A stretch of DNA of 64,000 nt. It comes from Acetobacter oryzoeni. Lineage in GTDB: Bacteria; Pseudomonadota; Alphaproteobacteria; Acetobacterales; Acetobacteraceae. Each line of letters begins with the position of its first letter. Within the stretch, counting starts at the first letter, position 1. The notes below the pieces were generated by a model. That model was not told where the DNA came from. It saw only the letters and a list, made by a program, of their open reading frames with translations, and searched no databases. The translations under genes and the position numbers were made by a program. Positions 1 to 9,025 of the stretch are shown here, piece after piece. The stretch covers positions 186,001 through 250,000 of the forward strand of contig NZ_CP042808.1 of the NCBI RefSeq assembly GCF_004014775.2, written 5' to 3'.

Positions 1-431
1 TGCCGGCGTTCTGTAATGGTTGGATCTGTAATGGCGTATTCAAGCCGCAATAGGTTACCCTGCCGTACAAGGCGCGTGTGCGTGCAGCTTTGATGATACA
101 TAAAGTGTGTTGCAAGATTATGAATGGCATCTTTTACCGTGGGGGAAAGAAGCGCCACAAACCCGATCAGCCCCAATGTTTGAGGTTGAAACTGCTGCCC
201 AAACCATAGGCCCAGATTGCCGTGCTGGGTTTCTTTTGCTGCTTCCGTAAACAGGCGGCAATATGCGTTCAGGCTCAGCATATCTGTGGGCAGGGCCAAC
301 TTGCCCGGAGCCAACCCCGCGCGGCCCGCAATGCGGTCAATATCGCCCCCATGGCTTGTAATAAAGCCTTCTGCGCCAGAAGCGGCGGCGGCCATAACGC
401 CAGAGGCAGAAAAGGCGGGCAGGGGAGACAT
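1..431 (-). CDS. AraC-type transcriptional regulator, N-terminal part (cut by window edge)
   Basis: Reading the minus strand from the ATG at 431 gives 143 open codons beginning MSPLPAFSASGVMAAAASG and running off the left edge. The pattern (DIDRIAGRAGL near the start, then LNAYCRLFTEAA and FQPQTLGLIGFVALLS) is typical of the arabinose-binding-like N-terminal domain (PF12625 type) of AraC/XylS regulators; the helix-turn-helix half would lie outside the window. It is divergent from eutB with 185 bases between, so it probably senses ethanolamine or a related amine and activates eutBC and the permease. That role is inferred from position only. The family call rests on motif appearance and not on the DNA-binding domain. 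Confidence 0.72.
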   Translation of the reverse strand, partial: MSPLPAFSASGVMAAAASGAEGFITSHGGDIDRIAGRAGLAPGKLALPTDMLSLNAYCRLFTEAAKETQHGNLGLWFGQQFQPQTLGLIGFVALLSPTVKDAIHNLATHFMYHQSCTHTRLVRQGNLLRLEYAITDPTITERR

Positions 432-616
432 TGCAATCCTTTGTCTGAAGCAGGTGTGTAATCTGCGGCCTTCTTTGTGGTGAAATGTTAAAAATATGTA
501 GCGAGCAGTCAAGTCGCAAATCATTTCTCTATGATATCATTCCGAAATAGATATAATTTGAATGCATGCAGAAAGTGAATCACATCTCTTTCGCGCGTAG
601 CTAAGGAGTTCCTGCA
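432..616. promoter_or_regulatory. Divergent intergenic region regulator/eutB
   Basis: 185 bases between the two divergent start codons. It is AT-rich in the middle (about 485-560) and ends with a strong Shine-Dalgarno (AAGGAG at 603-608) in front of eutB. It must hold the promoters of both genes and, if the model is right, the AraC-family operator. I could not define a convincing pair of operator half-sites by eye. Confidence 0.45.
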
Positions 617-2005
617 ATGGTGTATCGTTGCACTCTGGGGGGTGAAACATACAGCTTCGATGATCTGAAAACGTTGCTGGCAGTAGCATCGTCCGAGCGA
701 TCTGGGGACCAGTTGGCTGGTGTTGCGGCACAGTCGGATGTGCAGCGCATTGCAGCGCGCTATGCCTTGGCTGATCTGCCGTTGCAGACCTTTTTGGATG
801 TCGCTCTCGTTCCGTATGAGGAAGATGAAGTGACGCGCCTTATTATGGATACGCATGATAAGGCAGCCTTTGCGCCGCTAGCACATATGACAGTCGGGCA
901 GTTTCGGGATTGGCTGCTCTCGCATGAAGCTGATACCGCAACACTGGCGGCTGTTGCTCCGGGCATTACGCCAGAAATGGCTGCGGCGGTTAGCAAGCTG
1001 ATGCGTAATCAGGACTTAATGAGTGTTGCGAGCAAAATTCGTGTCATCACGGGTTTTAGAAATACCATTGGTTTGGAAGGGTGTTTGTCTTCCCGCTTGC
1101 AACCTAATCATCCTACGGATGATCTTAAAGGCATTGCTGCATCCACACTGGATGGTCTGCTGTATGGTATGGGGGATGCCGTTATTGGCATTAACCCGGC
1201 TACAGATAGTGTTGCAAATGGCATGGCCTTATTGGACATGTTGGATCATGCGCGCCAGCGTTATGATATTCCTACCCAGACCTGTGTGCTTACGCATGTG
1301 ACCAATACATTGGAAATCATGAATAAGGGCGGGGCGGTAGATCTGGTTTTTCAATCTATTGCGGGTACACAAAAGGCAAATGAAGGGTTTGGTATCAATC
1401 TTTCTATTCTGGCAGAAGCGCAAGATGCTGCGGTAGGGCTTAAGCGTGGCACGGTTGGCCAGAATGTCATGTATTTTGAAACAGGTCAGGGTGCGGCACT
1501 TTCAGCTAACGCGCATCATGGTATGGATCAGCAAACAGCAGAAGCACGCGCCTATGCAGTGGCCCGTTCGTATAATCCCTTACTGGTAAACACAGTTGTT
1601 GGATTTATCGGCCCTGAATATTTGTATGATGGAAAGCAGATTATCCGTGCCGGTTTGGAAGATCATTTCTGTGCCAAGCTGTTAGGTGTGCCAATGGGGT
1701 GTGATGCCTGTTACACCAACCATGCTGAAGCCGATCAGGATGATATGGATAATTTGATGGTGCTTCTTGGCACAGCGGGCATTACCTTTCTGATAGGTGT
1801 GCCAGGTGCTGATGATGTGATGCTGAATTATCAAAGTCTTTCGTTCCATGACATTCTGACACTGCGCAATTTGTTGGGTTTAAAACCTGCTCCAGAATTT
1901 GCTGCATGGTTGGAAAAAATGGAGCTGTACGATAGCAAGTACAACCGCATGAAAGAAATTGCACCGGGGCAAACCCGACTAGGGCAGTTGGTAGGTGCAG
2001 CATGA
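617..2005 (+). CDS. eutB: Ethanolamine ammonia-lyase large (alpha) subunit
   Basis: 462 residues, the normal EutB length. With EutC it forms the adenosylcobalamin-dependent enzyme that converts ethanolamine to acetaldehyde and ammonia in the cytoplasm. Family landmarks are visible: SSRLQPNHPTDD (substrate-binding Arg and Gln), INPATDS, MYFETGQGAALSANAHHG (Glu of the active site) and GCDACYTNHAEADQDDMDN. The ATG at 617 follows AAGGAG by eight bases. The stop overlaps the eutC start by four bases, so the subunits are translationally coupled. No shell-protein or EutA reactivase gene follows, so this is the short, microcompartment-free type. Acetaldehyde could feed the oxidative metabolism of an acetic acid bacterium (inference). 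Confidence 0.97.
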   Translation: MVYRCTLGGETYSFDDLKTLLAVASSERSGDQLAGVAAQSDVQRIAARYALADLPLQTFLDVALVPYEEDEVTRLIMDTHDKAAFAPLAHMTVGQFRDWLLSHEADTATLAAVAPGITPEMAAAVSKLMRNQDLMSVASKIRVITGFRNTIGLEGCLSSRLQPNHPTDDLKGIAASTLDGLLYGMGDAVIGINPATDSVANGMALLDMLDHARQRYDIPTQTCVLTHVTNTLEIMNKGGAVDLVFQSIAGTQKANEGFGINLSILAEAQDAAVGLKRGTVGQNVMYFETGQGAALSANAHHGMDQQTAEARAYAVARSYNPLLVNTVVGFIGPEYLYDGKQIIRAGLEDHFCAKLLGVPMGCDACYTNHAEADQDDMDNLMVLLGTAGITFLIGVPGADDVMLNYQSLSFHDILTLRNLLGLKPAPEFAAWLEKMELYDSKYNRMKEIAPGQTRLGQLVGAA

Positions 2006-2787
2006 CAGATAAAAAGCTGCTTTCTACAGGTTCAGCACCATTGGAAAAGCGTGATGACTGGCAGGATTTGCGGCAGTTCACGCGGGCCAGAATTGGTTTG
2101 AATCGTTCTGGAAATGCACAATGCACAAAAGATGTTTTGGCGTTTCAGGAATCTCATTCCAAAGCACGGGATGCTGTGCATATTCCTTTGGATGTTGCGC
2201 ATTTACAGGCAGAAATGGAAGATGTGCCTGTGATTTGCGTTTCTAGCCAAGCGCAAGATAGGCAAACGTATTTGCGCCGTCCAGATCTGGGGCGCAGGCT
2301 GAATGCTGCATCACTTGAGGCTTTGCCTCATGGGCAATGGGATGTGGTGTTTGTTGCTGCAGATGGACTATCTTCTATTGCAACGCAAAAGGAAGCCCTG
2401 CCGCTGTATAGGGTTATGTGCAAGCGGTTGGTTGGGTGGCGTATTGCACCTTTGGTTGTGGCAACGCAAAGCCGGGTAGCTCTGGGTGATGAAATTGCCC
2501 AGAAAATGGGTGCAAAAATTGTTGTCATGATGATTGGGGAGCGCCCCGGTCTAAGTGTAGCTGACAGTATGGGAGTGTATCTGACATACGCACCTTATGT
2601 GGGCTGTCCAGATTCTTCCAGAAACTGTCTGTCAAATATTCATTCATATGGTCTTTCAACGTCTGCTGCGGCCGATAAACTTACCTGGTTGATGCAGAAA
2701 GCCATGCGTTTGAAAGAAACAGGAATTGGTTTGAAAGATTCTTCCCCAGAGAATGGAATAATCGAAAATATACCGAAAATTTCTTGA
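2002..2787 (+). CDS. eutC: Ethanolamine ammonia-lyase small (beta) subunit
   Basis: 261 residues, matching EutC. The hallmarks are FTRARIGLNRSGNAQ near residue 32 (the conserved T-xARI-LGR-G motif), DVVFVAADGLSS, ERPGLSVADSMGVYLTY and the C-terminal NCLSNIH. EutC helps bind the cobalamin and stabilises the EutB core. It overlaps eutB by four bases (ATGA) and is followed after 32 bases by the permease, so eutB, eutC and the transporter read as one operon. The Ser-rich tail after about residue 245 is not conserved in character. Confidence 0.96.
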   Translation: MTDKKLLSTGSAPLEKRDDWQDLRQFTRARIGLNRSGNAQCTKDVLAFQESHSKARDAVHIPLDVAHLQAEMEDVPVICVSSQAQDRQTYLRRPDLGRRLNAASLEALPHGQWDVVFVAADGLSSIATQKEALPLYRVMCKRLVGWRIAPLVVATQSRVALGDEIAQKMGAKIVVMMIGERPGLSVADSMGVYLTYAPYVGCPDSSRNCLSNIHSYGLSTSAAADKLTWLMQKAMRLKETGIGLKDSSPENGIIENIPKIS

Positions 2788-2819
2788 TAATTCTCTGATA
2801 CAAAAGGATGTACTGAAGC

Positions 2820-4172
2820 ATGGGCGAGGGTTCAACGCATCTCAATAAATCTCTCAGCACGTTCCATTTATGGGGTATTGCTGTTGGTCTGGTTATTTCC
2901 GGCGAGTATTTTGGCTGGAGTTATGGCTGGGGCACGGCTGGAACTTTAGGGTTTTTGGTCGCCACAGTTTTTGTGGCCGTTATGTACACAGCGTTTATCT
3001 TTAGTTTTACGGAACTTACCTGCGCCATTCCGCACGCTGGTGGGCCATTTGCCTATAGTTTTCGGGCATTAGGGCGCTGGGGTGGTTTGTTGGCTGGGCT
3101 TGCCACATTGGTGGAATTTATTTTTGCACCACCGGCTATTGCGTTGGCTATTGGTGCATATCTGAATGTGCAGTTTCCACATCTTTCTCCAAAAGTTGCG
3201 GCATTGGGGGCATATTTGGTGTTCATGACACTGAATATTGTGGGGGTACATATTGCTGCGACATTTGAACTGTTTGTGACAATTGCAGCTATTATCGAAC
3301 TTCTTGTGTTTATGGGGGTCGTGGCCCCTGCGTTTTCATGGCACAACTTTCTTCAGAACGGCTGGGGTGTTGCACCGCATTTTGGCTGGGAAGCTATGGG
3401 CGGTATTTTTGCAGCCGTTCCATTTGCAATCTGGTTCTTTCTAGCTATCGAAGGCGTTGCCATGGCGGCAGAGGAGGCAAAAGATCCGCGCCGCTCTATC
3501 CCTATCGCATATATTGCGGGTGTGCTTACTCTCGTTTCATTGGCATTTGGTGTCATGCTTTTTGCTGGCGGCGTGGGGGATTGGCATACTCTTGCCAATC
3601 TGAATGACCCTTTGCCTCAGGCCATGAAGGCCGTAGTGGGCAGCAACAGCGGCTGGTTGCACATGCTGGTGTGGCTGGGGCTGTTTGGTCTGGTTGCGTC
3701 TTTGCATGGTATCATCATGGGGTATGGGCGGCAGATCTTTGCATTGGCACGCGCTGGGTTCCTGCCTACTGTATTGGGTAAACTGCATCCACGTTTCAAA
3801 ACGCCTTATACGGCCACGTTGGCTGGTGGCAGCATCGGAATTGCAGCGATTTTTTCGGATGACATTATCTCTATCAATGGGCAGTCTTTAACGGCCACAT
3901 TGGTAACTATGTCTGTGTTTGGTGCTTTGACCATGTATCTGCTGAGCATGGTCAGCCTGTTTCGCTTGCGTCTGAAAGAGCCCGCTTTGTCTCGCCCGTA
4001 TCGGGCACCGTTGTATCCGATTTTGCCTGCAATTGCGTTGCTGGGGGCCATTATCTCACTTGTGGCAGTTATCTATTATAATCTGACAATATTTTTCATC
4101 TATGTTGGGTTTATTGCGGTTATTACATGCCTTTTCATGGCCTTTTCGCGCAAACCACAGTCAGATTTTTAA
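2820..4172 (+). CDS. eat: Ethanolamine permease, APC superfamily
   Basis: 450 residues with about twelve hydrophobic segments. The sequence GEYFGWSYGWGTAG in the first membrane segment and ELTCAIPHAGGPFAYSFRALG are characteristic of the ethanolamine/amino-acid APC group; IEGVAMAAEEAKDPRR is the conserved loop after TM6. Together with eutBC this supports uptake of ethanolamine across the inner membrane, probably with protons. An AAAAGGA lies 13-14 bases before the ATG, a long spacing that suggests modest initiation. A distinct APC substrate cannot be excluded from sequence, but the operon context makes ethanolamine the best call. Confidence 0.9.
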   Translation: MGEGSTHLNKSLSTFHLWGIAVGLVISGEYFGWSYGWGTAGTLGFLVATVFVAVMYTAFIFSFTELTCAIPHAGGPFAYSFRALGRWGGLLAGLATLVEFIFAPPAIALAIGAYLNVQFPHLSPKVAALGAYLVFMTLNIVGVHIAATFELFVTIAAIIELLVFMGVVAPAFSWHNFLQNGWGVAPHFGWEAMGGIFAAVPFAIWFFLAIEGVAMAAEEAKDPRRSIPIAYIAGVLTLVSLAFGVMLFAGGVGDWHTLANLNDPLPQAMKAVVGSNSGWLHMLVWLGLFGLVASLHGIIMGYGRQIFALARAGFLPTVLGKLHPRFKTPYTATLAGGSIGIAAIFSDDIISINGQSLTATLVTMSVFGALTMYLLSMVSLFRLRLKEPALSRPYRAPLYPILPAIALLGAIISLVAVIYYNLTIFFIYVGFIAVITCLFMAFSRKPQSDF

Positions 4173-4669
4173 TGCTGCCAAATATTATACAGTAACGTAT
4201 TGTTAGATTATATTTTATTGGCCGTTTAGTGCTGTGTTATAACGTTTGGGCATATTCCAAGCGTTATAACATTTTTTGTTTTTAATTTTTATTCTCGCGT
4301 AAATGAGAATGTAAATGCATCTCAAGCCTTGCATGTACTGTCGTGCAAAGGCATATAATCACGCAAAAGTGATCATGACACGACAAGATGCAGACTGCTA
4401 TGCCGGAAGTTCCTAGAGCCCGGTAGCATTGTTGCGTTTCAGGCAAGCCAGATATGAATATAGTGTTTGACAAGCCGCAGATTTATGCAAGAAACAGGAC
4501 TAAAATGATCTTGTTTATGCGGCTTTGAATTGTATTCTGAATGGTTTGCATTGTTCAGGTAAAACATATGGTTTTTTGCAGGTGCAGGGTGAGTAAGATG
4601 TTATTTTAAAACAGTATCTGCAAATGTTGGAGCAACGATTATTTCAAAATTTCTTAAAAGGATTCCCAT
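4173..4669. other. Long intergenic region between eut operon and RND operon
   Basis: 497 AT-rich bases with no believable gene. It begins with a hairpin plus T-run (annotated separately). Further on are small inverted repeats: ATCAC/GTGAT around 4358-4373, nested inside TGTCGTG/CACGACA (about 4338-4385), and an imperfect GCCGCA...TGCGGC pair at about 4473-4525. The end carries AAAAGGA seven bases before the efflux adaptor ATG. The hairpin-rich 300 bases probably form the promoter and leader of the efflux operon; a small RNA is possible but not shown. Confidence 0.4.
4236..4280 (+). terminator. Probable terminator of the ethanolamine operon
   Basis: GTTATAACG (4236-4244) and CGTTATAAC (4262-4270) form a 9-base perfect inverted repeat, with TTTGG/CCAAG extending it through a G-T pair, followed by a run of T (ATTTTTTG, then TTTTTAATTTTT). 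This fits an intrinsic terminator 60 bases after the permease stop. GTTATAAC is itself a palindrome, so two copies 27 bases apart could alternatively be a repressor site. Confidence 0.6.
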
Positions 4670-5860
4670 ATGAAGCGGGAAGTCAGTAGTTTAACCCATG
4701 CTGCTGTTGTGGGTGTGCTCATAGGGCTGTCAGGATGCGATCAGAAGGCATCTACCCCTGAAATGCCACCGCAAAGTGTGCAGATTCAGGTTATGAAAAA
4801 GCAGCCTGTTGCGGTGCATACCACTCTTCCTGGTCGTACGGATGCTTTTGAAATTGCACAGGTTCGCCCCCAGGTTACAGGTGTTATTGAAAAACGCCTG
4901 TTCCGTGAAGGTGCGGATGTTGTTGTTGGCCAGCAGTTGTACCAAATTGATCCTTCACGTTATAAGGCGGTGTATGACACAGCTCGTGGGCAACTGGCAG
5001 AAGCCCAGGCAGCCGAAGTTACAGCGCGCGCCAAACTGAATCGCTATCGCGGGCTTGTGCAGTCTCATGCCATTAGCCAGCAGGATTACGATGATGCCGT
5101 GGCAGCGGAAAAGGAAGCGCAAGGGCGCATTCTGAACGCACAGGGGCAGGTAGAAAGTGCACAGGTAAATCTGGGCTATACAAAGATGTATGCGCCCATT
5201 TCTGGCCGGATCAGCCGTACGCTGATAACCGTTGGTGCGCTGGTAACAGCAAACCAGACAGACAATACGGCCATTATCACGCGGCTGGACCCTATATATG
5301 TTGACGTCAATTTGCCTGCCATCACGTTGCTGCGTCTTAAGCGTGAACTGGCAGAAGGACGTATTCAACGGCAGGAAGATGGTAAAGTTCCGGTAAGGGT
5401 CACGCTGGAAGATGGCTCTGTCTATGAACACACAGGCCAGATGGCGCTTTCTGAAGTGAATGTGGATACGGCTACGGCCACTGTTATTGTACGTGCCATT
5501 ATGCCCAACCCAGATAAGCTGTTGCTGCCCGGTATGTACGTGCATGCCCAATTGGATGAGGGGATAGACCCTGCAGCCCTTATGGTGCCGCAGGATGCCG
5601 TAATACGGAATACACATGGTGATCCTCAAGTATGGGTTGTTAAACCCGATAACACGGTGGATCTGCGCCAGATCACGACAGGGCAAACCGTTGGTACCAA
5701 TTGGATTGTGACATCTGGGCTGAAGGAAGGCGAACGCATTGTTGTGGAAGGGCTACAAAAAGTAATGCCCGGAGCCAAGGTTGATCCGCACGAAGAAGCC
5801 CCACAACCAGCAGCCAATGCCGCCAGCCCCGTAGATCAGAACTCTCAAAAGAGCCAGTAA
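4670..5860 (+). CDS. RND efflux periplasmic adaptor (MFP) subunit
   Basis: 396 residues. An N-terminal lipoprotein signal ends in LIGLSGC with the lipobox Cys at about residue 23, as in AcrA. Then follow the biotinyl-lipoyl half-motif (LPGRTDAFEIAQVRPQVTGVIEKRLF), a coiled-coil hairpin (about 95-165, Ala/Gln/Glu rich), the second lipoyl half (YTKMYAPISGRISRTLITVGALV) and the beta-barrel domain (LLPGMYVHAQL). It links the inner-membrane pump to the outer-membrane channel. AAGGA precedes the ATG by seven bases. The three genes at 4670-10510 are nearly abutting (5- and 4-base gaps) and form a complete tripartite pump. No regulator gene is adjacent. Confidence 0.95.
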   Translation: MKREVSSLTHAAVVGVLIGLSGCDQKASTPEMPPQSVQIQVMKKQPVAVHTTLPGRTDAFEIAQVRPQVTGVIEKRLFREGADVVVGQQLYQIDPSRYKAVYDTARGQLAEAQAAEVTARAKLNRYRGLVQSHAISQQDYDDAVAAEKEAQGRILNAQGQVESAQVNLGYTKMYAPISGRISRTLITVGALVTANQTDNTAIITRLDPIYVDVNLPAITLLRLKRELAEGRIQRQEDGKVPVRVTLEDGSVYEHTGQMALSEVNVDTATATVIVRAIMPNPDKLLLPGMYVHAQLDEGIDPAALMVPQDAVIRNTHGDPQVWVVKPDNTVDLRQITTGQTVGTNWIVTSGLKEGERIVVEGLQKVMPGAKVDPHEEAPQPAANAASPVDQNSQKSQ

Positions 5861-5865
5861 CCAGC

Positions 5866-8800
5866 ATGAGCCTTTCACGCTTCTTTATTGATCGGCCAAT
5901 TTTTGCGTGGGTGATCAGTCTTATTATTATGCTGGTTGGGGGGCTGTCTATTTTTCGGCTGCCTATTTCCCAGTACCCCAGCATTGCGCCGCCGCAAATT
6001 GCAATCAGTGTAACGTATCCGGGTGCTTCGGCTGATACGGTGAACGATACCGTTGTGCGCCCGATCTTGCAGCAGATGTTTGGGCTGGATCATCTGGAAT
6101 ATATTTCGGCTCAGTCCTACGCGTCTGGTCAGATGGAAATTGATCTGACCTTTGCGCAGGGAACAGATCCGGACATTGCGCAGGTGCAGGTGCAAAACAA
6201 GCTCCAGCTTGCGCAGCCCAAACTGCCAACGGAAGTTACTGCTCAGGGTTTGAGCATTACCAAAGCTGTTAAGAACTTCATGCTCGTGGTGGCCTTTATC
6301 TCCACCGATGGCAGCATGAACGGTGGCGATATTGCAGATTACGTGGCGTCCAATATTTCAGACCCGCTCAGCCGTGTTTCCGGCGTGGGTGACCATACGC
6401 TGTTTGGTTCTGAATACTCCATGCGTATCTGGATGGATCCGGCCAAGCTGTTTAACTATGGCCTGACAGTAAGAGATGTTGAAACAGCCATTCAAACCCA
6501 GAACATCCAGCTTTCATCTGGTGAACTTGGCGGTTTGCCGGCAACCAAGGGTATCCGGCTGGATGCCACCATTATTGGTCCGCAGCGTCTGACATCACCG
6601 GAAGAGTTTGAAAGAATTCTGCTGAAAGTGCAGCCTGATGGCTCGCAGGTGCGTATCCGCGATATTGCCAAGGTTGAGCTGGGCCCACAGACGTACAATA
6701 CCAATTCCTATTATAATAATATGCCGGCTTCGGGCATGGCGCTTAAACTCGCGCCGGGCGCAAACCAGATTGCAACAGAAGCCGCAGTGCGTGCCCAGTT
6801 GCATGAGCTGGAACAGTTTTTTCCACCGGGTTTGAAAACTGTTTATCCGCTGGATACCGAACCGTTTATTACCCTTTCTATTGAGGAAGTGGTTGAAACA
6901 CTGCTTGAAGCCATTGGTCTGGTCTTTTTGGTCATGCTGGTGTTTTTGCAGAACTTCCGCGCCACGCTTATTCCCACCATTGCGGTGCCCGTTGTGTTGC
7001 TGGGTACGTTCGGTTTGCTGAATGTGCTGGGCTATTCCATCAATACACTTACCATGCTGGCCATGGTGCTGGCTGTTGGTTTGCTGGTGGATGATGCCAT
7101 TGTGGTGGTGGAAAATGTTGAGCGTGTGATGACGGAAAAGCAGCTTTCCCCGCGTGAGGCTGCCCGTGTTTCCATGGATGAAATTTCGGGCGCGCTTGTG
7201 GGCATTGTGCTGGTTCTGTCTGCCGTGTTCCTGCCTATGGCTGCGTTTTCTGGGTCTGTTGGGGTTATTTACCGGCAGTTCTCCATTACTATTGTTTCGG
7301 CCATGTGGCTTTCCGTGCTGGTGGCTATGGTTCTTACACCAGCGCTGTGCGCCACTATGCTCAAGCCGGGGCAGCATGAAAAAACCAAAGGTTTGGCAGG
7401 GTGGTTTAACCGTAACTTTGCAAGGTTAACCAATGGGTATCTGGGTGGTGTAAACTATCTTTTGCGGCACTTTATGCTGGCAATGGGGGCTTTTGTTCTC
7501 ATTACAGCCGTAGTGGTGGTTTTGTTCCTACGGGTGCCCGGTGGCTTTTTGCCGGATGAAGATCAAGGGCTGATTTTTGGGCAGATCACTATGCCGCCCA
7601 ATGCCCCTATGGAAAAAACAGCCGAGATTAACCACGCTGTTGCAGATTATATTCTGAAGACGGAAGCTGATTCTGTTGAATCCGTTTATTCTGTAAACGG
7701 GTTTAACTTTGCCGGGCAGGGCCAGAACTCTGGTGCGTTCTTTATCCGTTTGAAAGATTGGTCTGTCCGTCCCAAGGCATCGCAATCTTCTGCTGCAATT
7801 GCCATGCGGATTATGATGCATTTCTGGGGGAGCCCCAAAGCGCAGATTCTGGCCTTTAACCCGCCAGCCGTTCTGGAGTTGGGTAACGCAACGGGCTTTG
7901 ACCTTGAGTTGGAAGATCGTGCGCATTTGGGCCATCAAAAACTTCTAGAAGCCCGCAACATGGTGTTGGGTATGGCGGCGCAAGACCCTAGCCTGCTGGC
8001 AGTACGCCCCAATGGCATGGAAGATGCTGGCCAGTATCATCTGGATATTGACCGGGAAAAAGCAAATGCCCTTGGTGTGACAATTGATGATATCAATACC
8101 ACTATTGAAGGGGCGTTGGGCTCTATTTACGTGAACCAGTTTACGCGGAATGACCGTGTGAAACAGGTATACATCCAAGGTGTTGCCAGCTCTCGCATGC
8201 AGCCGCAGGATCTGGATAAATGGTATATACGTAACTTTACGAACACATTGGTGCCGCTGAATGCCTTTGTAAGCGCTCACTGGATTTCTGGCCCGCAGAA
8301 GGTTGAAAACTATAACAGCTTCAATGCTTTTGAAATTTTGGGCCAACCCGCTGAGGGGTACAGTTCCGGGCAGGCATTGGCAACAATTACCAATATCCTG
8401 AAAAAGCTGCCCGCAGGTATTGGGTATGAATGGACTGGTCTCTCTTTCGAGCAGAATGCATCGGGGTCTTCTACTGGTCCACTTTATGCGCTGGCCATGA
8501 TTGTTATTTTGTTGTGTCTGGCAGCGTTGTACGAAAGTTGGGCTATTCCGCTGGCGGTTCTGCTGGTTATTCCGTTGGGGGTTGTTGGCGCAATTATTGC
8601 CACGTTGATGCGTGGCTTGGCGAATGACGTCTATTTCCAGGTAGGGCTCCTTACAACAGTTGGGTTGGCAGTTAAGAACGCCATTCTGATTGTTGAATTT
8701 GCCAAAATGGGTTTTGAACAAGGCAAATCCTTGGAAGAATCCGTTCTCACTGCTGCACGTGAACGTTTGCGCCCGATTTTGATGACATCTATTGCCTTTG

Positions 8801-9021
8801 TGGTGGGCGTATTTCCACTGGCTATTGCATCTGGTGCTGGATCTGCTGCGCGTGTTGCCATTGGCACAGCCGTGGTAGGTGGTATGGCATCAGCAACGTT
8901 GCTGGCTGTCTATTTTGTGCCTGTATTCTTTGTGGTTGTTCTTCGGCTTTTCAAGGTGAAGCGCATAAGCGAACGTACAGACCCGCACGCCCAGATTATG
9001 AATTCTAACGGACACGAGTAA
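5866..9021 (+). CDS. RND efflux transporter, HAE1/AcrB-type inner-membrane pump
   Basis: 1051 residues, the usual length for AcrB-type pumps. The N-terminus FIDRPIFAWVISLIIMLVGG is the typical TM1. Proton-relay residues are present: GLLVDDAIVVVENV (the two Asp of TM4) and VGLAVKNAILIVEFAKM (the Lys of TM10). It exchanges protons for drugs or other amphiphiles taken from the periplasm and outer leaflet of the inner membrane. It starts five bases after the adaptor stop. The substrate range cannot be read from sequence; solvent, bile-like or antibiotic efflux are all possible. Confidence 0.96.
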   Translation: MSLSRFFIDRPIFAWVISLIIMLVGGLSIFRLPISQYPSIAPPQIAISVTYPGASADTVNDTVVRPILQQMFGLDHLEYISAQSYASGQMEIDLTFAQGTDPDIAQVQVQNKLQLAQPKLPTEVTAQGLSITKAVKNFMLVVAFISTDGSMNGGDIADYVASNISDPLSRVSGVGDHTLFGSEYSMRIWMDPAKLFNYGLTVRDVETAIQTQNIQLSSGELGGLPATKGIRLDATIIGPQRLTSPEEFERILLKVQPDGSQVRIRDIAKVELGPQTYNTNSYYNNMPASGMALKLAPGANQIATEAAVRAQLHELEQFFPPGLKTVYPLDTEPFITLSIEEVVETLLEAIGLVFLVMLVFLQNFRATLIPTIAVPVVLLGTFGLLNVLGYSINTLTMLAMVLAVGLLVDDAIVVVENVERVMTEKQLSPREAARVSMDEISGALVGIVLVLSAVFLPMAAFSGSVGVIYRQFSITIVSAMWLSVLVAMVLTPALCATMLKPGQHEKTKGLAGWFNRNFARLTNGYLGGVNYLLRHFMLAMGAFVLITAVVVVLFLRVPGGFLPDEDQGLIFGQITMPPNAPMEKTAEINHAVADYILKTEADSVESVYSVNGFNFAGQGQNSGAFFIRLKDWSVRPKASQSSAAIAMRIMMHFWGSPKAQILAFNPPAVLELGNATGFDLELEDRAHLGHQKLLEARNMVLGMAAQDPSLLAVRPNGMEDAGQYHLDIDREKANALGVTIDDINTTIEGALGSIYVNQFTRNDRVKQVYIQGVASSRMQPQDLDKWYIRNFTNTLVPLNAFVSAHWISGPQKVENYNSFNAFEILGQPAEGYSSGQALATITNILKKLPAGIGYEWTGLSFEQNASGSSTGPLYALAMIVILLCLAALYESWAIPLAVLLVIPLGVVGAIIATLMRGLANDVYFQVGLLTTVGLAVKNAILIVEFAKMGFEQGKSLEESVLTAARERLRPILMTSIAFVVGVFPLAIASGAGSAARVAIGTAVVGGMASATLLAVYFVPVFFVVVLRLFKVKRISERTDPHAQIMNSNGHE

Positions 9022-9025
9022 AACT

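Noticed and set aside
4282..4473. 63-codon minus-strand frame in the long eut-RND gap
   Set aside because: Cys/His-rich but lacks a ribosome binding site and coincides with inverted repeats; more likely non-coding.
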